A stretch of DNA of 16,826 nucleotides, from positions 11,703-28,528 of the forward strand of contig DKVN01000168.1 of the NCBI GenBank assembly GCA_002491225.1. The letters are read 5' to 3'. The DNA is from Faecalibacterium sp. UBA7177 (lineage in GTDB: Bacteria > Bacillota > Clostridia > Oscillospirales > Ruminococcaceae). Shown one piece after another: positions 11,007-16,826 of the stretch. The position numbers and the translations under genes are program-made. Position 1 is the stretch's first letter, and the number at the start of each line of letters is the position of its first letter. Below the pieces are notes generated by a model that saw only the letters and a list, made by a program, of their open reading frames with translations, searched no databases and was not told the origin of the DNA.

Positions 11007-13238
11007 TTGCAACGAAAACCGCATTTTAACTTCATCTACATCGCCGTGCTGCTCACCATGATCATGATGGCGGTCGCGCTCTTCACCACCCTCTCCTCCA
11101 CCCCCGAGACGATGGGCTACTCGCAGGTGGTGCACTATTTCCAGAACAATCAGGTCACCTACTTTGACCTCGACCTCAACACCGGCGTCATCGAGCTCAG
11201 CCTCAAGGAGGGCGAGGTGCCCCTGCCGGACGAGAGTGTCACCGGCCAGCAGTCCGGCCGGCCGGGCGGGCTGCTCACCGCCACCCTGGGCGGCGCGGCC
11301 GAGGAGAACGGCCCCAAAAACGGCGGCAAGGTCAAGGTGAGCTATAAGCTGCCCTACACCGTCTTTTTCATCGACCATCTGGACGAGTACGAGGCCAGCT
11401 ACAACGAGGCCAACCCCGACGCCCCGATGGAGTACGACATGACCCCGCCCAAGGCGAGTGTGCCCTGGCTTGAGATCGTGCTCTACGCCATGCTCATCGG
11501 CGGCATGCTCTTTGTCTTCTTCAACATGTACCGGGGCGGCCAGGGCGGCGGCGTGATGAACGTCGGCCGCGCCAAGGTCAAGGACCAGCAGGAGTCCCAG
11601 CGCAAGGCCACCTTCGCGGATGTCGCCGGGGCGGACGAGGAAAAGGAGGAGCTGCAGGAGATCGTCGAGTTCCTCAAAAACCCCAGCCGCTTTAATTCGC
11701 TCGGGGCCCGCATCCCCCACGGGGTGCTGCTGGTCGGCCCTCCGGGCACCGGTAAGACCCTGCTGGCCCGCGCCTGCGCGGGCGAGGCGGGGGTGCCCTT
11801 CTATTCCATCTCCGGCTCGGATTTTGTCGAGATGTATGTCGGCGTGGGCGCCTCCCGCGTGCGTGACCTCTTTGACAAGGCCAAAAAGAGCATGCCCTGC
11901 ATCATCTTCATCGACGAGATCGACGCGGTCGGCCGCCAGCGTGGCGCGGGCCTCGGCGGCGGGCATGACGAGCGGGAGCAGACCCTCAACCAGCTGCTGG
12001 TCGAGATGGACGGCTTCGGGGCCAACGAGGGCGTGATCGTCATCGCCGCCACCAACCGCGCCGATATCCTCGACCGCGCGCTTTTGCGCCCCGGCCGGTT
12101 TGACCGTCAGGTCTATGTCGGCCTGCCGGACGTCAAGGGCCGCGAGGAGATCCTCAAGGTCCACACCCGCAAAAAGCCGCTCGGGCCGGACGTCAACCTC
12201 AAAACCATCGCCCAGTCCACCGCCGGGTTTGCCGGGGCGGACCTTGAAAACCTGGTCAACGAGGCGGCGCTGCTGGCCGCCCGCCGCGGCAAAAAGGCCA
12301 TCACCGAAAAGGAGATCGAGGAGGCCTCGATCAAGGTGGTGGCCGGGCCGGAAAAGAAGAGCCGGGTGGTCACCGACAAGGAAAAGCGGCTCACCGCCTA
12401 TCACGAGGCGGGCCACGCCATCACCAGCTACTTCTGCCCCACCAACGACCCCGTGCACCAGATCAGCATCATCCCGCGCGGCGCGGCCGGGGGCTACACC
12501 ATGTACCTGCCGGACAAGGACGCCAGCTATGTCACCAAAACCGCCATGCAGGAGCGGATCGTCAGCCTCCTGGGCGGCCGGGTGGCCGAGCAGCTGGTGC
12601 TGGAGGATATCTCCACCGGCGCCTCCAACGACCTGGAGCGCGCCACCGAGACCGCCCGCTCGATGGTCACCCGCTATGGCTTTTCCGAGCGGATGGGCCC
12701 GGTGGTCTACGGCTCCGACCCGCAGCAGACCTTCCTCGGCCGCGACTTCGGCCAGGGCAAGGGCTACTCCGAGACGATCGCCGCCGAGATCGACGCCGAG
12801 ATCCGGGATATCGTCGACGAGGCCTACGAGACCGCCCGCCGCAGCCTGAGCGAGCACATGGACGAGCTGCACAAGGTGGCTGCCGCCCTGATCGAGAGGG
12901 AAAAGCTCTCCGGCGAGGAGTTCAAGCGCATCATGGAGGGCGGCGAGCTGCCCCCCTTTGACCCGCCCGCGGCAAAGCCGGACAAAACCCCGGATGCCCC
13001 GGCAGAGGCTGCGGAGAAGGCCGCGGACCCCGCGCCCGCGTCCGCCGAGGGCAGCCAGCCCGGCGCACCCGCCGCGCCCGGCGAGGCCAGCGCCCCGGCG
13101 GAGCCGGAAGAGGCGACTGGGACGGCAGGGGAGCCCGAGGCGGCAACCCCGCCCGCGACGGAGCCCGAGGCCCAGCAGCCGGAGGCCGCGCCGCCCGCGC
13201 CCGCCAAACCGCCCGCAGCCGAACCGCAGGACCCGTAA
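11007..13238 (+). CDS. ftsH: ATP-dependent zinc metalloprotease FtsH with Pro/Ala/Glu-rich tail
   Basis: A membrane-anchored AAA+ protease degrading misfolded membrane proteins and regulators. The product is 743 residues from a TTG start supported by AGGAG 8 nt upstream; usual FtsH is about 610-650. TM1 covers about 9-29, the extracytoplasmic domain about 30-152 and TM2 about 153-174. The AAA domain has Walker A GPPGTGKT (244-251), Walker B IIFIDEIDAVG and the second region of homology (ATNR...RPGRFDR). The zinc protease motif HEAGH is at 466-470, with the third ligand Asp in EDISTGASNDLERAT. The conserved part ends near residue 648. The last 95 or so residues are almost entirely Pro, Ala, Glu and Gly, probably disordered. 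Downstream, the zinc-ribbon gene starts 18 nt after the stop, so the two are likely co-transcribed. Confidence 0.96.
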   Translation: MQRKPHFNFIYIAVLLTMIMMAVALFTTLSSTPETMGYSQVVHYFQNNQVTYFDLDLNTGVIELSLKEGEVPLPDESVTGQQSGRPGGLLTATLGGAAEENGPKNGGKVKVSYKLPYTVFFIDHLDEYEASYNEANPDAPMEYDMTPPKASVPWLEIVLYAMLIGGMLFVFFNMYRGGQGGGVMNVGRAKVKDQQESQRKATFADVAGADEEKEELQEIVEFLKNPSRFNSLGARIPHGVLLVGPPGTGKTLLARACAGEAGVPFYSISGSDFVEMYVGVGASRVRDLFDKAKKSMPCIIFIDEIDAVGRQRGAGLGGGHDEREQTLNQLLVEMDGFGANEGVIVIAATNRADILDRALLRPGRFDRQVYVGLPDVKGREEILKVHTRKKPLGPDVNLKTIAQSTAGFAGADLENLVNEAALLAARRGKKAITEKEIEEASIKVVAGPEKKSRVVTDKEKRLTAYHEAGHAITSYFCPTNDPVHQISIIPRGAAGGYTMYLPDKDASYVTKTAMQERIVSLLGGRVAEQLVLEDISTGASNDLERATETARSMVTRYGFSERMGPVVYGSDPQQTFLGRDFGQGKGYSETIAAEIDAEIRDIVDEAYETARRSLSEHMDELHKVAAALIEREKLSGEEFKRIMEGGELPPFDPPAAKPDKTPDAPAEAAEKAADPAPASAEGSQPGAPAAPGEASAPAEPEEATGTAGEPEAATPPATEPEAQQPEAAPPAPAKPPAAEPQDP

Positions 13239-13256
13239 CACTGGGAGGAGCGAGTG

Positions 13257-14219
13257 ATGGAACAGAATTTTACGCTTCTGGCCCAAAGCCGGGCCAACTA
13301 CTACACCAAGGGCAGCCCGATCCAGTTTGTGCGGGTCGAGCTGCTCAAGGGGGACGCCACCGGCGAGGTGGCGGTCTGCCTCACCTTCAAAAACGTGGCC
13401 CCGCAGCCGGTGTCCGGGCTGGTGGTGCGCTTTAAGTGCAAGAGCCCGGCCGGCACCCTGCTCTGCGAGGATCAGTACTACTACGAGGGCCTCACCGCCG
13501 CCCAGGGCGACCTCTTCGGGGCAGACGACGCGGTCTATGTCTGCGACGGCGCCGTCGGCAGCGTCGAGGTGGATCTCGAGCAGGCCTTCCTCACCGACGG
13601 CAGCGCCCTGCAGCTGGGCGGCTACCGCCGGGTGCGGCTGCCCGCCCCCAAGGCGCTGCCCGCCCCGCTGGCCCAGGCGCTGAGCCAGCGCATCGGCAAG
13701 GAGGGGCTCACGGTGGTGCCCCAGATGCTGGACGACGGCTGGTACTGCGCCTGCGGCGCCTTCCACCCAAAGGAGGAGGACAGCGTTTACTGCAGCGAGT
13801 GCGGGTGCGACCGCATCCTTTTGCAAAACTCCCTCTCCACCCTGCTGCAGGCGGGCCAGAAGCCCGCGGCCCCGCAGGCAGATGAGCCCACCCGTGTGGT
13901 CAGCGGCATCACGCCGGACGAGCCGACCCGGGTGGCGGGCACCCCCCGCCCCGAGGAGCCCACCCGCATGATGCCCGAGGGCCTCAGCGAGCAGGAAAAG
14001 TTCGCCCAGAGCTACCGCCGCCGGGCCGAACAGCAGGCCGCGCCGGACGCCGGCGAGGACGACGGTTACGGCGAGGACGGCTACGGGGACGGTTACGGCG
14101 AGGAGTACGACCCGGACGAGACAGCGGAAAAGATCATCCGCTGGGCCCCGCCCATCACCGCCGGGCTCTGCGCGCTGGTGGTGGCCTTCGGCTTTTTGTG
14201 GTATCGCTTCTTCATGTAA
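13257..14219 (+). CDS. Unrecognised zinc-ribbon protein with EPTR repeats and C-terminal membrane anchor
   Basis: A 320-residue protein of no family I can name. Residues 1-155 look beta-rich and globular. A zinc-ribbon-like element follows: C164-x-C166, then C179-x-x-C182, with an extra C184. Next come three exact-period repeats of 12 residues with DEPTR, DEPTR and EEPTR cores (T212, T224, T236), and a charged segment (about 243-265). An acidic Gly/Tyr-rich run follows (about 266-285), then one hydrophobic helix (about 294-318) ending at the C-terminus. That topology puts most of the protein in the cytoplasm as a tail-anchored protein. The ATG is preferred over GTG at 13254 because GGAGGAG (13244-13250) lies 6 nt away. 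It follows ftsH closely and precedes a strong terminator. The repeated Thr may be phosphorylation sites; that is inference only. Confidence 0.85.
   Translation: MEQNFTLLAQSRANYYTKGSPIQFVRVELLKGDATGEVAVCLTFKNVAPQPVSGLVVRFKCKSPAGTLLCEDQYYYEGLTAAQGDLFGADDAVYVCDGAVGSVEVDLEQAFLTDGSALQLGGYRRVRLPAPKALPAPLAQALSQRIGKEGLTVVPQMLDDGWYCACGAFHPKEEDSVYCSECGCDRILLQNSLSTLLQAGQKPAAPQADEPTRVVSGITPDEPTRVAGTPRPEEPTRMMPEGLSEQEKFAQSYRRRAEQQAAPDAGEDDGYGEDGYGDGYGEEYDPDETAEKIIRWAPPITAGLCALVVAFGFLWYRFFM
13881..13985 (+). repeat. Three in-frame 36-nt repeats encoding the EPTR motif
   Basis: The cores GATGAGCCCACCCG (13881), GACGAGCCGACCCG (13917) and GAGGAGCCCACCCG (13953) are spaced exactly 36 nt apart. The sequence between cores is less conserved, suggesting old duplications kept for the motif itself. 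Confidence 0.75.
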
Positions 14220-14225
14220 TGCTCC

Positions 14226-14256
14226 CGCCCCCAGGGCCCGCCCCTGGGGGCGTTTT
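14226..14256 (+). terminator. Strong intrinsic terminator after the ftsH-zinc-ribbon unit
   Basis: CGCCCCCAGGG (14226-14236) pairs perfectly with CCCTGGGGGCG (14242-14252) over 11 bp around a 5-nt loop, followed by T4 (14253-14256). It starts 7 nt after the stop codon. Confidence 0.88.
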
Positions 14257-14271
14257 CGCGCCATCCCTTGC

Positions 14272-14300
14272 TTGACAATTCCCCCGCAAACTGGTTTAAT
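14272..14300 (+). promoter_or_regulatory. Sigma-A promoter of the topoisomerase pair
   Basis: -35 TTGACA (14272-14277), a 17-nt spacer, -10 TTTAAT (14295-14300, 5 of 6). The predicted start near 14307 leaves a structured leader of about 127 nt. A second TTGACA at 14350-14355 has no usable -10 at 16-18 nt. Confidence 0.8.
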
Positions 14301-14310
14301 AAAAAAGCTT

Positions 14311-14343
14311 GCCGCGGCCCGGCTTTCCTTTCCGGGCGGCGGC
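14311..14343 (+). promoter_or_regulatory. First leader hairpin of the topoisomerase operon
   Basis: GCCGCGGCCCGG (14311-14322) pairs with CCGGGCGGCGGC (14332-14343), 11 of 12 positions, with a 9-nt pyrimidine loop. It lies only a few nt from the predicted 5' end of the message. It may protect the RNA or regulate it, and no T tract follows. Confidence 0.45.
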
Positions 14344-14384
14344 ATCCTCTTGACACCCTTTTCTGATTTTCAACTTCGTCCTTC

Positions 14385-14406
14385 GGCCGCGGCCCCGCCC
14401 GCGGCC
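14385..14406 (+). promoter_or_regulatory. Second leader hairpin of the topoisomerase operon
   Basis: GGCCGCGG (14385-14392) and CCGCGGCC (14399-14406) form a perfect 8-bp stem with a 6-nt loop, 15 nt before the GGAGG site. No T tract follows, so a translation or stability role is more likely than termination. Confidence 0.4.
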
Positions 14407-14433
14407 TCACCCCACTGCAACGGAGGCAGACGC

Positions 14434-16422
14434 ATGGCAAAAAAACAGGCGACTCCCGCCTACGACAACGAGAGCATCACCAGCCTCAAGGGGGCCGACC
14501 GGGTGCGCAAGCGCCCGGCGGTCATCTTCGGCTCAGACGGGGTGGAGGGCTGCGCCCACTCCATCTTCGAGATCCTCTCCAACTCGATCGACGAGGCCCG
14601 CGAGGGCTACGGCAGCCGCATCATCCTCACCCGCTTTGCGGACGGCAGCATCCAGGTGGAGGATTTCGGCCGCGGCATGCCGGTGGACTATAACAAAAAC
14701 GAGCAGCGCTACAACTGGGAGCTGCTCTTCTGCGAGATGTACGCGGGCGGCAAGTACACCGCGGGCGAGGACAACTACGAGTACTCGCTCGGCCTCAACG
14801 GGCTGGGCCTGTGCGCCACCCAGTACGCCAGCGAGTGGATGACCGCCGACGTCTACCGGGACGGCACCCACTACCACCTCGATTTTGCCAGGGGCGAAAA
14901 CGTCGGCGGCCTCAAACAGGAGCCGCTGGCCAAAAAGCGCACCGGCAGCGTCATCCGCTGGAAGCCGGACGCCGAGGTTTTTACCGACATCAATGTCCCC
15001 AGCGAGTACTACCTCGATGTGATGAAGCGGCAGGCGGTGGTCAACGCCGGGCTCACCCTCATTTTCCGGGACGAGACCGGCCCCACCTCAGAGACGACCG
15101 AATTTTTCTACGAGCATGGCATCCAGGACTATGTCGAGGAGTTGGCCGGGCCCGACACCCTCACCCCGGTGGTCTTTTGGGAGTCCGCCGCCTCGGGCAA
15201 GGATAGAGAAGACCAGCCCGAGTACCGGGTCAAGATGCAGGCGGCCTTCTGCTTTTCCAACAAGGTGCAGCTGCTCGAGTACTACCACAACTCCAGCTAC
15301 CTCGAGCACGGCGGCAGCCCGGACCGCGCGGTTCGCACCGCCTTTGTCGGCCAGATCGACGCCTACCTCAAGGCCAAAGGCCTTTACAAAAAAGGAGAGA
15401 GCAAGGTCACCTTCGCGGATGTGCAGGATTGCCTTGTCTATGTCTCCAGCAGCTTTTCCACCCGCACCAGCTACGAAAACCAGACCAAAAAGGCCATCAC
15501 CAACAAGTTCGTGGCCCAGGCCCTCACCGGATTTCTGCGCCAGAACCTGGAGGCCTATTTCCTCGAGCGGCCGGAGGAGGCCCAGCGGCTCTGCCAGCAG
15601 GTGCTGATCAACAAGCAGAGCCGCGAGCACGCCGAAAAAACCCGCCAGTCGATCAAAAAAACCATGACCAGCCAGCTGGACATCGCCAACCGGGTGCAGA
15701 AGTTTGTCGACTGCCGCACCCGGGACGTTTCCCGCCGGGAGCTCTACATTGTGGAGGGCGATTCGGCCATGGGCGCGGTCAAAACCAGCCGGGACTCGGA
15801 GTTTCAGGCCATCATGCCCATCCGCGGCAAGATCCTCAACTGCCTCAAGGCGGATTATGACCGCATCTTTAAGTCGGACATCATCACCGACCTCATCCGG
15901 GTGATGGGCTGCGGGGTCGAGCTGGGCGGCAAGAGCAAAAAGGACCTCGCCACCTTCGACCTCGCCAACCTCCGCTTCTCCAAGATCATCATCTGCACCG
16001 ACGCGGACGTGGACGGCTACCAGATCCGCACCCTCGTGCTCACCATGCTCTACCGGCTGGTGCCCACCCTGATCGAAAAGGAGTACGTCTATATCGCCGA
16101 GAGCCCGCTCTACGAGATCAACACCAAAGCCAAAACCTTCTTCGCCTACACCGAGCAGGAAAAGGCGGACATCCTCGGCCGGATCGGCAATAAGGAAAAA
16201 CCCTCGATCCAGCGCAGCAAGGGCCTGGGCGAAAACGACCCCGAGATGATGTGGCTGACCACCATGAGCCCCGAGAGCCGCCGCCTGATCCTGGTCAAGC
16301 CCGAGGACGCCGCGGCCACCGCGGCCATGTTCGACCTGCTGCTCGGCGACAACCTCGCCGGCCGCAAGGAGCACATCGCCCAGCACGGGGCCGAGTATCT
16401 CGACGATCTCGACCTCTCCTGA
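14434..16422 (+). CDS. parE: Type IIA topoisomerase ATPase subunit, divergent ParE/GyrB-like
   Basis: This is the ATPase/TOPRIM subunit of a type IIA topoisomerase, acting with the ParC/GyrA-like subunit encoded next to it. The 662-residue length is near that of ParE and firmicute GyrB (about 640). The GHKL ATPase shows EILSNSIDEA (E46, N50), EDFGRGMPV (D77) and GLNGLG (120-125), where the usual form is GLHGVG. The QTK loop is at 350-352. The TOPRIM domain has EGDSAMG (441-447; usual EGDSAGG), MPIRGKILN and DADVDG (523-528), then SKGLGE near the C-terminus. It lacks the large insert of proteobacterial GyrB. All catalytic residues I can check are present, so it should be active, but it is clearly divergent from standard gyrase. 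GGAGG lies 7 nt before the ATG. Calling it ParE rather than a second GyrB is a judgement based on context. Confidence 0.85.
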   Translation: MAKKQATPAYDNESITSLKGADRVRKRPAVIFGSDGVEGCAHSIFEILSNSIDEAREGYGSRIILTRFADGSIQVEDFGRGMPVDYNKNEQRYNWELLFCEMYAGGKYTAGEDNYEYSLGLNGLGLCATQYASEWMTADVYRDGTHYHLDFARGENVGGLKQEPLAKKRTGSVIRWKPDAEVFTDINVPSEYYLDVMKRQAVVNAGLTLIFRDETGPTSETTEFFYEHGIQDYVEELAGPDTLTPVVFWESAASGKDREDQPEYRVKMQAAFCFSNKVQLLEYYHNSSYLEHGGSPDRAVRTAFVGQIDAYLKAKGLYKKGESKVTFADVQDCLVYVSSSFSTRTSYENQTKKAITNKFVAQALTGFLRQNLEAYFLERPEEAQRLCQQVLINKQSREHAEKTRQSIKKTMTSQLDIANRVQKFVDCRTRDVSRRELYIVEGDSAMGAVKTSRDSEFQAIMPIRGKILNCLKADYDRIFKSDIITDLIRVMGCGVELGGKSKKDLATFDLANLRFSKIIICTDADVDGYQIRTLVLTMLYRLVPTLIEKEYVYIAESPLYEINTKAKTFFAYTEQEKADILGRIGNKEKPSIQRSKGLGENDPEMMWLTTMSPESRRLILVKPEDAAATAAMFDLLLGDNLAGRKEHIAQHGAEYLDDLDLS

Positions 16423-16499
16423 GGCGGCCCGCTTCAACGCCCCGCTTTCGTAAAAAACGCTTTCCCTCCAGCCGGGCACGCCCACGGCAACAAAAAATT

Positions 16500-16505
16500 G
16501 AGGTG
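16500..16505 (+). promoter_or_regulatory. Ribosome binding site that sets the TTG start of the ParC-like gene
   Basis: GAGGTG lies 7 nt before TTG at 16513. No ATG in the right frame occurs before the conserved region, where the first is 41 codons later (residue 42). Confidence 0.65.
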
Positions 16506-16512
16506 AACCCCC

Positions 16513-16826
16513 TTGGCCAAAAAACAGCCCAAAAAGCTCGCCCCCGCCCGCCCCAGGCTCGGCGACGGGGTCGAGATCCCCTCGGCGGGGGTGCTGATCG
16601 AGAGCCCGATCACCCGCACCCTCGAAACCAACTATATGCCCTACGCCATGAGCGTCATCGTCTCCCGCGCCCTGCCCGAGATCGACGGCTTCAAGCCGGC
16701 CCACCGCAAGCTGCTGTACACCATGTACACGATGGGCCTGTTAAAGGGCGCGCGCACCAAAAGCGCCAACATCGTGGGCAGCACCATGCACCTGAACCCC
16801 CACGGCGACGCCGCCATCTACGACAC
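16513..16826 (+). CDS. parC: Type IIA topoisomerase breakage-reunion subunit, ParC/GyrA-like, N-terminal part
   Basis: These are the first 104 codons of the DNA-cleaving subunit paired with the preceding gene, cut by the right edge. TTG is taken as the start because GAGGTG precedes it by 7 nt and the resulting N-terminus, (M)AKKQ, copies that of the upstream subunit. The family signature NYMPYAMSVIVSRALPEIDG (40-59) and FKPAHRKLLYTM (60-71) are clear. The quinolone-resistance region reads MHLNPHGDAAIYD (92-104), where standard GyrA/ParC has HPHGDS. Ala100 takes the place of E. coli GyrA Ser83, while Asp104 matches Asp87. The catalytic tyrosine lies beyond the window. It starts 90 nt after the ParE-like stop with no terminator between, so the two form an operon. 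Confidence 0.85.
   Translation, partial: MAKKQPKKLAPARPRLGDGVEIPSAGVLIESPITRTLETNYMPYAMSVIVSRALPEIDGFKPAHRKLLYTMYTMGLLKGARTKSANIVGSTMHLNPHGDAAIYD

Noticed and set aside
10692..14345. A very long open frame on the minus strand opposite ftsH and the zinc-ribbon gene
   Set aside because: It is a mirror of GC-rich codon use on the plus strand. It has no family motifs, no fitting ribosome site, and it covers well-identified genes.
14350..14378. A second promoter in the topoisomerase leader beginning with TTGACA at 14350
   Set aside because: No acceptable -10 sequence lies 16-18 nt downstream.

Overview
The window is about 16.8 kb of GC-rich (roughly two-thirds G+C) bacterial chromosome. Gene content and order point to the class Clostridia, probably the Oscillospirales/Ruminococcaceae part. 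The evidence is RNase J, a GdpP-type c-di-AMP phosphodiesterase next to rplI and a replicative helicase, the firmicute cluster tilS-hpt-ftsH, strong AGGAGG-type ribosome binding sites, and sigma-A promoters with 17-nt spacers. No phage, IS transposase, CRISPR array or rRNA is visible. The genus cannot be fixed from the sequence alone.

Left part, minus strand (1-2074): the N-terminal 277 codons of typA/bipA with its promoter; a tRNA-Val(GAC) gene with encoded CCA, its own promoter and a terminator; and a VTT/TVP38-family membrane protein with its promoter.

Divergent intergenic region (2002-2768, 767 nt, no convincing protein gene): a perfect-consensus sigma-A promoter pointing right, a roughly 140-nt segment able to fold on itself and ending in a T6 tract (candidate small RNA or attenuator), then a 170-bp element with 17-bp terminal inverted repeats and 5-bp direct repeats (CATAG) that looks like a MITE. 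Stem-loops follow just before rnjA.

Right part, plus strand (2769-16826): rnjA (RNase J with a long basic N-terminal extension) and gdpP, closed by a strong terminator. A new promoter then drives rplI-dnaB-tilS. A further promoter precedes hpt. A leaky-looking terminator lies between hpt and ftsH, and ftsH is followed at 18 nt by an unrecognised zinc-ribbon, C-terminally anchored protein with three 12-residue EPTR repeats. After another strong terminator, a promoter with a structured 127-nt leader drives a divergent type IIA topoisomerase pair: a ParE/GyrB-like subunit, then the first 104 codons of a ParC/GyrA-like subunit running off the window.

Functionally this is mostly housekeeping: translation (TypA, tRNA-Val, L9, TilS), RNA decay (RNase J), c-di-AMP turnover (GdpP), replication and topology (DnaB, topoisomerase pair), purine salvage (Hpt) and membrane proteolysis (FtsH). 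Several proteins carry Pro/Ala-rich or basic low-complexity extensions (RNase J N-terminus, FtsH and TilS C-termini), which appears to be a lineage habit. The less ordinary parts are the rnjA upstream region (orphan promoter, structured RNA, MITE-like element), the EPTR-repeat protein and the divergent topoisomerase pair.
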